A program made the position numbers and the translations under genes. Positions 47,996 to 56,305 of a stretch of DNA of 64,000 nucleotides are shown in pieces. Below the pieces are notes generated by a model, which searched no databases, was not told where the DNA came from, and worked only from the letters and a program-made list of their open reading frames with translations. The first letter of the stretch is position 1. Every line of letters begins with the position of its first letter. Source of the DNA: an uncultured Prevotella sp. (GTDB lineage: Bacteria > Bacteroidota > Bacteroidia > Bacteroidales > Bacteroidaceae). The stretch spans positions 45,945 through 109,944 of the forward strand of contig CAMVUM010000007.1 in NCBI GenBank assembly GCA_947170725.1, read 5' to 3'.

Positions 47996-50842
47996 TCATT
48001 GCTGCAGCTTCGGCTTCAGCTCGTCGGGCGAGTCGTTTGTGAACATGTTCACGGCGGGTGCCTGCTTCTCAAACAGGTTGGTTATCGTCTGACTGTCGAG
48101 CGTCAGCGACGGGCGGAAGCTGTCGCCGTTCATGTATTCGATGATGGCGCGGCGCATCTGGCGTGCCACGGGGCGGCTTTCGAGATTGTTGGTGATGTCC
48201 ATCGTCGTCATCAGGAGACGTCCGCCGAGCACATTGGCCTCGATGAGCATGCCGAGCTTGCGGCTGACATGCCACGTGTCGATAGGTTGGATGGGCGGCT
48301 GATAGGCTGCGGGGAACTCGCGAAGGTTCATCACCTGAGCCTTGTTCACCAGTTCCCACCAGTTGAGATTGGTCCAGTCATCGGTGGGGAACTTGCGGAA
48401 CAGATGATGAGCAGTGTCTATTACAGCACCGGTGGTGTGGGGCGGGCGCATCTTGAACCAGCTCGTGTTCCAGAACACGGGCAGATATGTCTGTTTCACG
48501 TCGCTGCCCATGCGAACACGACCGGCAGCGGTGATGAGCACGCGGCCACCCGACTTCAACACGCTGAGAGCCTCGGCGTCAAGAGTGTCGGTTATGTGGA
48601 GTCCGGCGGAAGACGGCATTTCTACAGAGGCGGGATAAACCCAGAAGTCCCATTTGTTCTCTGCGGCGGGACCATTGTCCGACGTCACGGTCACAGTCAT
48701 TGTGAACTTTGCCGGCGCGGATATTCCGCTGAGCGGCATAGTGACGTCAGTCAGCGGGAAGTTCTTGCCCACAGGAATTGCCTTACCGGCCGGAAGTCGG
48801 GAATAGTCGGGAGTAGGGGAGGACGACGCGCTGCTGATATCCACCCTGACACGTGCCCCACGAAGTTCCTCGCTGTAAGCATTGTACAGTTCCACCGGAA
48901 CGCGGAGCGTGTCGGCCGTAGTGTAGACGAATTTCGGGAAACGCGCCAACGGCACAACCGACGAGCAGAAGCGGCGCCAGTCCTCTGCCGTGCAATAGCC
49001 CTTCTCGCGCCAAAAGACGTTGAGCACACCGACGAGCGCCGTTCCCTGGCCGCTGTAGTCGTTGAGTCCGAGGAGCTGGAAACCGGAATAATCACGTGTG
49101 CGCAGGTTGCGTTCAATCTCATACTTATATGCAAGAGTCTGCAAACGGCCGCTGGCCATGAGGAATTTTTCGGCCTGTGGGGCCATACCGCCGTCGCGGA
49201 GCAGGTCGCGGAATATCTCGAAGTTGCCTGCGCGGTAGGCTCCGGTGTACTGGTCTGTCTCGCGGAAATCGGGGAACGCGCACCACTGTCCCTGCTCGTG
49301 AGCCAGAATAGGCGTGTTGTTGACGTCATCGGCGTTCTTCGGCTTGAAGTTTCGCGGGCGCAATATCTGGTCGTAATAGTCGTCGGACGACTGTGGCGCA
49401 CGGCGGTCCCAGTCGAGTCCGCGCGCTCCGCCCTTCACATGATATTCGCTTTCGCTGTCCCAGGCCCATCCGCCGCCTACCGATGCACCGCAGTAGACAC
49501 GCCGGCGGTCGCCCGTCTGCTGCCACCGGCGAACGAACGCGTTTGTCCAGCGCACCCAGTCGCCGGCCGGTTCGTTGCCCGCAGCCAGCATGCAGAACGA
49601 CGGATGATTGCCATACTGGCGCACCATCCGCTCGGTCTCCTCCATCAGATAGCGGTCGATGGCCATGCCGCGCGACAGGCGCACGCCGTGGTTGGGCCAT
49701 GAAGGTCCCTCGGGTTGCAGATAGAATCCCACCTTGTCGGCCGCGGCAAAAGCCGCCTCTGGCGGGCAATAGGAGTGGAAGCGCATCATGTTCAGCCCGT
49801 ATTCCTTGCACTTGCGGAATATTCTCAGCCACGATTCCTCGTCCGTTGGCGGATAGCCCGTCAGCGGGAAGCAGCAGTTGCCCACCGTTCCGCGCATCCA
49901 TATAGGCCGGCCGTTCATGTAGAACTGACGCCCTTCAATCGTTATTTCGCGCATGCCGAACGTCGTGCTCACGGTATCGCCGTTCATCACCGTCTGAAGT
50001 TTGTATAGATTAGGATTGAACTCGTCCCACAGACGGACATCATTGCCCATCGGTATCGTAACCTCGGCCGTGTCGCCGACGAGTTTCTCACGCTTGACGT
50101 GCCGGCCGTCAATCAGGAAGTCTACCGCTGCGGACTTTGTCCCTCCGGCCATAGCCAGCCGGACGCTGATTGTCTTGGCGTGGATATCGGGGAAAACCTG
50201 AACGTTGTCAATGTGCCGCACGGGGCGCGACGTCAGACGCATGTCGCCCGCGATGCCGTTCCAGCAGCCTTGTGTCTGGTCGGTGACACTGTGGGAATCC
50301 TGTCCGACGCAGACATTCTCGATGCCGTTGTATATGCGGATGGCAATCTCGTTGTCGCCGCCGAACCTGACGAACGGAGTGATGTCGAACTCGTGGGGCA
50401 CACTCAGCGACGAGTCGCGGCCGGCCGGATGGCCGTTAATGTAGATGTCGGTCTCGATGTGCGGGCGTTCCAGATGGAGGATGACACTGCGTCCGCGCCA
50501 ACGGCGTGGGACCGTTACCGTGCGGCGATACCACGCCGTGCCCACATAATGTTTCTTCGGAGTGAGGAAAAACGGAAATTTCATCTGCCCCTCCACGCGG
50601 TAGCGCTCCATGGCGGGGTTGAAATAGTAGGATGAGTCATAGAGGCTGCCCACCCACTTTGTCCTGACCGACACGTCGTAGCCCTTGCCGTTGGTCAGCA
50701 TCGAGCCGGGCAGCGTTATCTTCTCCGCATATTCCGGCTGTTCTCCCATGGAGAAATCCCATTCTCCGGAAAGACTGATGGTCTGACCGTTTGCGGCCAT
50801 ACCAAGAGTCATGAATATCATCAATGAAAGTATCTTCTTCAT
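47996..50842 (-). CDS. GH2-like glycoside hydrolase
   Basis: A 948-residue exported enzyme (signal MKKILSLMIFMTLGMAANGQ). I chose the ATG at 50842; one three codons earlier would overlap the upstream gene's stop. The jelly-roll domain (HYVGTAWYRRTVTVP, DIYINGHPAG), barrel segment (GLNMMRFHSYCPPEAAF) and probable acid/base Glu in AAGNEPAGDW support GH2, while the nucleophile candidate lies in LAHEQGQWCAFPDF. This HEQGQW type differs from the lacZ-like GH2 at 44642 and belongs to a distinct clade, so beta-galactosidase activity should not be assumed. It follows the GH35 gene by 2 bases, forming one operon. Confidence 0.75.
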   Translation of the reverse strand: MKKILSLMIFMTLGMAANGQTISLSGEWDFSMGEQPEYAEKITLPGSMLTNGKGYDVSVRTKWVGSLYDSSYYFNPAMERYRVEGQMKFPFFLTPKKHYVGTAWYRRTVTVPRRWRGRSVILHLERPHIETDIYINGHPAGRDSSLSVPHEFDITPFVRFGGDNEIAIRIYNGIENVCVGQDSHSVTDQTQGCWNGIAGDMRLTSRPVRHIDNVQVFPDIHAKTISVRLAMAGGTKSAAVDFLIDGRHVKREKLVGDTAEVTIPMGNDVRLWDEFNPNLYKLQTVMNGDTVSTTFGMREITIEGRQFYMNGRPIWMRGTVGNCCFPLTGYPPTDEESWLRIFRKCKEYGLNMMRFHSYCPPEAAFAAADKVGFYLQPEGPSWPNHGVRLSRGMAIDRYLMEETERMVRQYGNHPSFCMLAAGNEPAGDWVRWTNAFVRRWQQTGDRRRVYCGASVGGGWAWDSESEYHVKGGARGLDWDRRAPQSSDDYYDQILRPRNFKPKNADDVNNTPILAHEQGQWCAFPDFRETDQYTGAYRAGNFEIFRDLLRDGGMAPQAEKFLMASGRLQTLAYKYEIERNLRTRDYSGFQLLGLNDYSGQGTALVGVLNVFWREKGYCTAEDWRRFCSSVVPLARFPKFVYTTADTLRVPVELYNAYSEELRGARVRVDISSASSSPTPDYSRLPAGKAIPVGKNFPLTDVTMPLSGISAPAKFTMTVTVTSDNGPAAENKWDFWVYPASVEMPSSAGLHITDTLDAEALSVLKSGGRVLITAAGRVRMGSDVKQTYLPVFWNTSWFKMRPPHTTGAVIDTAHHLFRKFPTDDWTNLNWWELVNKAQVMNLREFPAAYQPPIQPIDTWHVSRKLGMLIEANVLGGRLLMTTMDITNNLESRPVARQMRRAIIEYMNGDSFRPSLTLDSQTITNLFEKQAPAVNMFTNDSPDELKPKLQQ

Positions 50843-50844
50843 AA

Positions 50845-52935
50845 TTACCATACGTTTTCAATCTTTACACCCGTTACTTCCTCGCCCGCGACATCAACTT
50901 TCGCCTCGCGTGGAAAATAGACCGGCATGTTTTTTTGCAGCGGAAGGATGCGCAGTTCCAGCTTCCGGCAGTCCTTCGGCAACCGCCACAGACCATATAG
51001 GAACGGCCGTCCGTTGTAGAAGTTGTCGCCCACGAGCCGTCCGTCGGCATAGAGGCGGGCCACGTCACCGCGATAGTCAATCGTGAGCATGCGTCCCTCG
51101 CGCTCCTCCGGCACGTCAATCGCATAGACGGCGGCCTCGCCGAAGTCCTCGTCCACAGGCTCTTCAGCCACTTTCTGAACACCGGTGGTTATGCGGCGCG
51201 GTGTTCCGGCTTCCTTCACCTTTTTATATACAGCATTCTGCGGCTGCGCTCCGGCCGTCTCTCGGTCGAGGAACAGGCGGGCGGCCGTCTCCGAGTCGAG
51301 CAGATAGATATTGCCGTAGACCGGCTTTTGCAGACCGCGCGCCTTGACATTCTTCAGAATCTTCTTGCCGACACATATCTCGGTGGGCACGCCCGGAATC
51401 TGCTCCATATATATCTTGCCGTCGCGTCGGGCTATGAGCTGCGCCGTGGCGTATCTTATGCCGCCGATGTTGACGGGGAAGATAAACATCGCTCCGGCAG
51501 GAACGGTCATCGGACGCTGTGGAAACCGCACTCCGCAGACGTCAAACTGAACACCGCGCTTGGGCGAAAGCTCCTGCAGGCGCTCGTAGTTATTGACGAA
51601 TACGAAGCCGCTGTCGCCCTGCGAGCGGTATGACCAGCGCAGCTGCGTGTCGTCGCCTTTCCTGATGTCCTGCGGTGAGGGGAACGTTGCGTCCATCATG
51701 GCCAGCGTCTCGCCGAAGTCGTGGCAGAAGAGATGGAGTTTGCGCAGCGTGTAATAATGTGGATAACGCTGTCCGAACTCGCCCAACGGTGCCTGAAAGT
51801 CATACGTCTTCACGGGCATGTCGTTGTAGTTCGTGGCCGGCGTGCGCTGGTTTTCGTTGAGATATGTCATGCCCTCGGGATTGGTTCCGCCGTGATACAT
51901 GTAGTAGCCCAGCAGATTGCTGCCGCTGCCCAGCTTCACCAGTGCCATAGAATAGGAATCCTCGGGATAGATATACGGACGGCGGTGATAGGCCGTCATC
52001 ATTCCGCTTCCCAGCTCGCAGGTGAAATAAGGATACTGTTCGTCGGCCTTGTTCAGCCGCTCTTTCTGTTCTCCAAGCTGCTCGGTGGCAATGGCCGTGG
52101 AACTGCGGAAAGCTTTGAAGTTGAACGCCTTATAGTAGTTCCCTGCCGTTTCCTTTGTCGACCGCTCCCAAAAGCCGTCGGCATAGTCGCCGTAGAGCGG
52201 CAGCATCTCGCCGAAGGGCACGGGCGTGCGCAGTTCTGGCCATCCCGTGCGGGTGTAGAACGGCAGGTCGAACCCTATCGAAAGGGCAATCCGTTTCAGC
52301 GCCATCAGATAGCTGCCGCGCCCACGGTATTCGTTGTCAAACTGCACGGCTATCACCGGACCGCCGTCTTTCCACTGCAGTCCCTGCACCTGTGTGAATA
52401 TCTGACGGTAGAGCCGCTCGGCGTAGTGCATGAACGTTGCGTTTTCCTCGCGCATCTTACAGCCTTTTGTGAACATCCAGTCGGGTATTCCGCCGTTGCG
52501 CACCTCGCCGTGGCAGAACGGGCCGAGACGTAGAACGACGGGCAGTTCCGCCTTCTTGCAAATCTCGATGAAACGCCTGAGGTCGCGCTGTCCGCTCCAG
52601 TCGAACACGCCTTCTCGCTCTTCCACATGGTTCCAGAACACGTATGTAGCCACGACGGTCACTCCGCCCTCTTTCATCTTTCTCACCTCATCGGACCATT
52701 CGTCAGCCGGAATGCGCGAATAGTGTATCTCGCCCATCACCGGCACAACCCTCCGGCCGTCAATCAGCAGGCTGCGTGAGTCCCAGCTGACCTCCGGCAC
52801 ATTCATTTTCACCTGCGTCTCCGCCGCCACGGCCTTTGACTTCGAGCCGGAAGTCTGAACCTCAACGCCGACAGCCTGAGCCGTGCATAACGTTGCCGTA
52901 CAGGCAAGCGTTATCAATCTCGTAAGTTTCATCAT
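50845..52935 (-). CDS. GH35 family beta-galactosidase-like enzyme
   Basis: A 696-residue exported protein (signal MMKLTRLITLACTATLCTAQA). The barrel opens with GEIHYSRIPADEW and GGVTVVATYVFWN and continues with VLRLGPFCHGEVRNGGIPDW, all typical of GH35. The acid/base Glu is in VIAVQFDNEYRG (the family norm is ENEYG, so Asp replaces the first Glu and Arg the Gly). The nucleophile candidate Glu is in FTCELGSGM. The C-terminal half has jelly-roll domains. Together with the GH2 downstream it probably removes terminal beta-galactose from a plant or host glycan; no transporter genes are beside it. ATG codons at 52935 and 52932 are equally good starts. Confidence 0.82.
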   Translation of the reverse strand: MMKLTRLITLACTATLCTAQAVGVEVQTSGSKSKAVAAETQVKMNVPEVSWDSRSLLIDGRRVVPVMGEIHYSRIPADEWSDEVRKMKEGGVTVVATYVFWNHVEEREGVFDWSGQRDLRRFIEICKKAELPVVLRLGPFCHGEVRNGGIPDWMFTKGCKMREENATFMHYAERLYRQIFTQVQGLQWKDGGPVIAVQFDNEYRGRGSYLMALKRIALSIGFDLPFYTRTGWPELRTPVPFGEMLPLYGDYADGFWERSTKETAGNYYKAFNFKAFRSSTAIATEQLGEQKERLNKADEQYPYFTCELGSGMMTAYHRRPYIYPEDSYSMALVKLGSGSNLLGYYMYHGGTNPEGMTYLNENQRTPATNYNDMPVKTYDFQAPLGEFGQRYPHYYTLRKLHLFCHDFGETLAMMDATFPSPQDIRKGDDTQLRWSYRSQGDSGFVFVNNYERLQELSPKRGVQFDVCGVRFPQRPMTVPAGAMFIFPVNIGGIRYATAQLIARRDGKIYMEQIPGVPTEICVGKKILKNVKARGLQKPVYGNIYLLDSETAARLFLDRETAGAQPQNAVYKKVKEAGTPRRITTGVQKVAEEPVDEDFGEAAVYAIDVPEEREGRMLTIDYRGDVARLYADGRLVGDNFYNGRPFLYGLWRLPKDCRKLELRILPLQKNMPVYFPREAKVDVAGEEVTGVKIENVW

Positions 52936-53078
52936 ATTTTTTTAAGTAGTTATACCCAACCAGCCCTCCGAAGTGAAGTCTGATATGTCTTTGAGGCGCC
53001 GCATATTTTCTGCAAGGATAGTGTAAACGAGCACAACGGGAACTTGTTCACAAATTGCCGGGTGCGGCCCATCCCATG

Positions 53079-53086
53079 CAAAGATA
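53079..53086 (-). promoter_or_regulatory. Candidate -7 element for the GH35-GH2 operon
   Basis: On the minus strand this reads TATCTTTG, an exact TAnnTTTG match. It would give a leader of about 135 bases. A weaker TATCCTTG lies closer at 53013-53020. Confidence 0.4.
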
Positions 53087-53149
53087 CGCATTAAAATCAC
53101 ATTACGGGATAGATTATCTGACTAATATGATGGATTATCTTATTATATG

Positions 53150-53209
53150 CGCATGCTCCTTCACGGGTAGGAACAAAGACAAAACAATGTCCACGTGGGG
53201 GAGCATGCG
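53150..53209. repeat. Inverted repeat in the gene-poor junction
   Basis: CGCATGCTCC (53150-53159) and GGAGCATGCG (53200-53209) are perfect inverted copies 40 bases apart. No gene is seen from 52936 to 53548. Confidence 0.45.
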
Positions 53210-53548
53210 GCTGTATCACTTTCTAACTTTGCAGAGGTTTGCGGCATAGCTGCATAAAATAAAAATATTAGAAAAACTATAAGACAACCAAATGTGGGAA
53301 AAGCCTCATTAGGCTATGCCGTTATACGATTATCAGTCCTGTCCGTAATTAAAATTCCGAATTTAAGCCTCACGAGAAGAGCCACTTTCTGGAAAAAGAC
53401 GGCGGCGGCTCTGAATATTGCAAGCATGAGCGTATCAAAAATCAGGGTTTTTCAGGGACGAAAATCCATAAATTCCGTAACATGCTCATTCATAGTAGAT
53501 TACAAATACAGACAGTTCCGCGGTATTCCCGTGAAGTGGAAATGGACT

Positions 53549-53657
53549 TGCCGTAAGGGCCTCCCGGGGTTGCAGCGGGGTCCTTACGGCATTGCAACGA
53601 AAGCCCCGTTGCAGTGCGGAAGCGGTCCCGCTGCAACCCCGGGAGGCCCTTAAGGCA
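53549..53657. repeat. Long GC-rich palindromic repeat, copy B
   Basis: 31-base arms (53549-53579 and 53627-53657) pair at 30 of 31 positions. The arm words TGCCGTAAGG, CCCGGGGTTGCA and GCGGGG are shared with copy A at 24123. The centre contains TGCAACG (53593-53599) against CGTTGCA (53607-53613), a second hairpin, and an internal CCTTACGGCA (53582-53591). The element marks the start of the gene-poor junction before the defence island. Confidence 0.85.
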
Positions 53658-53730
53658 GGAAAAAGGCGGTCTTTGAGGGCCAAAACGAGGGATGGAAAAT
53701 CAGAGAAATCCGCGTTTGGGAAAAGCAAGG

Positions 53731-53744
53731 AGGGCCTTACGGCA
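53731..53744. repeat. Partial arm of the GC-rich palindromic repeat
   Basis: AGGGCCTTACGGCA repeats the outer end of the arms of copies A and B, without its partner. The stretch from 53745 to 54031 holds no gene that I can support. Confidence 0.55.
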
Positions 53745-54031
53745 TGCCGGAGAACATTTTTCAGTGCAGAAAATAGGGACGGAAGAGGCGGGAAATGGGC
53801 GAAAACGGGGCAAAAATGAGCTGGAATGAAAGTTTTTGCGGAAGCGTTTTTGTAAGATATAATCCGATAGATAGCGACTTGCAGCCATTTGTATTAATCA
53901 CGGCTCGGTAGGCTTTGCTGCATTGCCTCTCAGGGTTTCACCCTACTGTCTTCACTATTTCCTCTTTCCGACAGCGCAGCAATCTTGATTGCCACGTTTG
54001 AGAAGGTCGTTCTTGAAGAAAAACCTCTTAT

Positions 54032-54313
54032 ATGTGGTCAAACGGTTATGCCATTTCTGGTATGACACCAAGTTCCTACACATTTGTATGTACTTATTGT
54101 TGGCGTATTCTTATGCTCTTTTTGCATCTCAACTACAACGCAAGGCTGAGACCCCCCGAGGAGAAGTACGTCCTTCTCCGTGACTTCTCACGACTTGATG
54201 ACCGTACCTCACAGCATGCCGACCACATCGAGTGGCTATACTCTGATAGGAAAGAGCACCGCCGGGATATATATGAACTTTGGCAAAAGAGAAAAGAAAG
54301 ATTGGAAAAGTGA
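54032..54313 (+). pseudogene. Possible gene remnant of unknown origin
   Basis: An ORF of up to 93 residues whose last ~60 (from LNYNARLRPPEEKY to YELWQKRKERLEK) look protein-like: charged, helix-forming and ending naturally in KERLEK. The N-terminal part has unlike composition (Cys, Tyr and Met-rich) and probably is not coding. I do not recognise the family. It lies at the GC-rich to AT-rich transition beside a transposase remnant, so a 5'-truncated mobile-element gene is plausible. Confidence 0.3.
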
Positions 54314-54436
54314 ATTCTTGGTTTTCGTATAAGATAAAATGTCGGAAACAACGATTTTGTATCATTAATTGTAATTAGTTTTAAGAATTTTATACAAATA
54401 GTTCTTGAAAGTAGATGTTGATTCAATAAGAATTCA

Positions 54437-54444
54437 TAATTTTG
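54437..54444 (+). promoter_or_regulatory. Candidate -7 element before two small coupled ORFs
   Basis: TAATTTTG fits TAnnTTTG and lies 52 bases before a 34-codon ORF. No convincing -33 element is seen. Confidence 0.35.
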
Positions 54445-54495
54445 CATCGGACTATATTGTTTCAATCCTATGTGCCGATTAAGACGAGTTCTTGC

Positions 54496-54600
54496 ATGAC
54501 ACAGATTGGGGCAGCCTACGCCGTGCTGAGTATGGCAGAGTTGCAAAATGACAATGTCGTACAAAGCGGACATTGGGTGGAAAAAGTAGTCCATACATAA
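54496..54600 (+). CDS. Small hypothetical ORF, coupled to the next
   Basis: A 34-residue ORF (MTQIGAAYAVLSMAELQND…) preceded by a promoter-like element. Its TAA overlaps the following ATG by one base (TAATG), a normal coupling arrangement. No family is recognised and chance cannot be excluded. Confidence 0.25.
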   Translation: MTQIGAAYAVLSMAELQNDNVVQSGHWVEKVVHT

Positions 54601-54764
54601 TGAAGGCGTTTACTAACGCTTCATCGCTACAGTCCAAACTTCGAACACTTGGAAACCACGTAGACGATGATGCAACGGTAGATGCCCCGGGTGTGATTAT
54701 ATCACTGCTGCGGAGACCTTTTAAGCTCGAATTGTACCTTTTCGGGTACAATATGTTTGTATAG
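54600..54764 (+). CDS. Small hypothetical ORF
   Basis: A 54-residue ORF (MKAFTNASSLQSKLRTLGNH … FGYNMFV) starting inside the stop of the preceding small ORF. Its middle is acidic (HVDDDATVDAPG) and its end hydrophobic and aromatic. An 8-bp inverted repeat (54731-54738 with 54745-54752) lies inside its 3' end. No family is recognised. Confidence 0.25.
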   Translation: MKAFTNASSLQSKLRTLGNHVDDDATVDAPGVIISLLRRPFKLELYLFGYNMFV

Positions 54765-54824
54765 GTCTTCCAATGGTAGTGATTATTCGGGTCAGTCCGC
54801 CCTCCCCCTGTGGGTATGTTAAAT

Positions 54825-55031
54825 TTACGCTGTTAGTTTGTATAATCTGAACATAAAGAATGGTACATCTCCTACTCCCCTAAAATGCGCTCTGAAGGCT
54901 TTAATTTTTGAATTGAATGATTCTGCAAATGCATTCGTTTCCCTATTAACGAAATAGTTTAGTATTGTTTCATAATAGTTCTGCATGGTATTTGTTACGA
55001 TTCTGAAACATCCGTATCCACGCTTGAATCG
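54825..55031 (-). pseudogene. 3' remnant of an ISL3-like transposase gene
   Basis: Read on the minus strand, an open stretch of 68 codons ends in TAA at 54825. It encodes TILNYFVNRETNAFAESFN, SKIKAFRAHFRGVGDVPFF and MFRLYKLTA, the conserved C-terminal end of DDE transposases of the ISL3 type (family consensus from memory: NYF.NR.TNA.AESFN.KIKAFR). The rest of the gene, including the first catalytic Asp residues, is missing or unreadable upstream of 55031, and I found no clear terminal inverted repeats. It marks past insertion at the edge of the defence island. The 55032-55289 stretch holds no other gene. Confidence 0.75.
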
Positions 55032-55289
55032 AAATATGGTTTGTATCAGTCTGATATATAGCTACTATATATTGTTTTTTACCAAGTTTGGGACCATTAA
55101 GTTCCCATAAACTTACAATATTCAAAAAATAATTGCCAGTAATTTGCCATATAAAAAATGGCGATAAGCATCCTTCTTTTAAAAGCAGGCATTATAAAAT
55201 TGTATCATTGTAATTGATATTTTACTCATTTTTTTGCTGTCTGCTGCAAAATATATCCAGTTTAATCACATTGTTCTATGAATAATATC

Positions 55290-55297
55290 TATCTTTG
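55290..55297 (+). promoter_or_regulatory. -7 promoter element of the defence island's first gene
   Basis: TATCTTTG fits TAnnTTTG exactly and lies 27 bases before the XRE gene start. It may drive the XRE and DUF2971 genes and possibly the restriction genes behind them. Confidence 0.6.
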
Positions 55298-55324
55298 TAA
55301 ACGCATGGATAGAATGAATATAAC

Positions 55325-55528
55325 ATGGAACGTAAATTATTAAACCGAATCAAAGTCGTTCTTGCAGAGAAAGATAAGAGCAATAAGTGGCTTTCTGAAC
55401 AACTGGATAAAGATCCTGCTATAATTTCCAAATGGGTTACAAACACAACGCAACCTAATGTGGAGACTTTGATTCAGATATCCAAAGTATTGGGTGTAAC
55501 TGTAGATGACTTGTTGAGAACTGAATAA
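55325..55528 (+). CDS. XRE-family helix-turn-helix regulator
   Basis: A 67-residue protein that is essentially one Cro/C1-type domain: NKWLSEQLDKDPAIISKWVTN forms the helix-turn-helix and TLIQISKVLGVTVDDLL the following helices. Small single-domain regulators of this type often control restriction-modification or toxin genes by binding their own promoter. It is the first gene of an AT-rich defence island and is followed after 7 bases by a DUF2971 gene. Its targets are inferred from position only. Confidence 0.88.
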   Translation: MERKLLNRIKVVLAEKDKSNKWLSEQLDKDPAIISKWVTNTTQPNVETLIQISKVLGVTVDDLLRTE

Positions 55529-55535
55529 TAAGGTT

Positions 55536-56301
55536 ATGGGAGCAGTCAAACTATATAAGTATCTTGATTTTACTGGTGGATTGATGATGTTACGTTATAG
55601 TAATCTTCAATTTACTAATGCTACGCAGTTGAACGACCCGTTTGATTGCCACCCGTCGTTAATTGATTTTTCTAATGTTCCAAAAGAAGCGTGCGGAGGA
55701 TGGACTCCGGAAATAATCGAAGAATTGAGAAGAGATCCATTTCGTAGAACCAGAGAAGAGTTGTGGATATGCAGCCTTTCCAAAATATATGATTCAATCT
55801 TGATGTGGAGCTATTATAGCAAGCATAAAGGTATCTGTATTGGTCTGGATATGGAGAAAGCCCAAAAGTATCTTTCAAGAATACAAGGTACAGTCATGAT
55901 TGGTTGTTCCGAAGTGGAAGTGCAATATAAGGATATTGTAGAAAAACCTGATTATTTCAGGGATGCAAAAGACTTTTATCATTACCAAATTATCTACAAA
56001 GTCAAAAGCTTGGGAGCATGAGCAAGAAGTCAGGTTATTTATTTTAGACCCTTGGCCGACATATTTGAGTTTATTGTTGGGGCAAAATGATGATAAGGGG
56101 CCTATTGATTGGAAAAAAGTTCGGGCTTTTCCTGAAATTGGAGGAGAGTGCTTTGAGTCTGTCTATCTGGGAATCAATATGGATACAGATGAGAAATCAA
56201 AAATAATAAGTGTTTCACGAAAACTTAATTCCGACATTAAGATTTACCAAATGGGAATTGATGCAAATGCTTTTAAGTTGAATAATGAATTGATAAAATA
56301 A
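55536..56301 (+). pseudogene. DUF2971 family gene with a +1 frameshift
   Basis: The 5' part (from 55536) encodes KLYKYLDFTGGLMMLRYSNL, LQFTNATQLNDPFDCHP and ILMWSYYSKHKGICIGLDM, all typical of DUF2971 proteins. It runs out of frame after YHYQ and stops at 56021. The 3' part continues one frame over (LSTKSKAWEHEQEVRLFIL … SVYLGINMD) up to 56301 and contains the family's WxxEqExR motif. Removing one A from the run at 55987-55989 joins both into one ~254-residue protein. It may be an inactivated gene, a sequencing error, or a phase-variable tract, although three A is short for that. DUF2971 proteins recur in phage-defence islands; their function is unknown to me. Confidence 0.75.
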
Positions 56302-56305
56302 TAAA

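Noticed and set aside
47999..49702. 567-codon ORF on the plus strand opposite the GH2 gene
   Set aside because: It is an antisense shadow of GC-rich coding sequence; its translation is rich in Arg, His and Val and has no domain, while the minus strand encodes a clear GH2 enzyme.
53294..53819. Overlapping ORFs of 75-119 codons across palindromic repeat B
   Set aside because: Translations are dominated by the repeat arms on both strands and show no domain or signal; the reading frames conflict.
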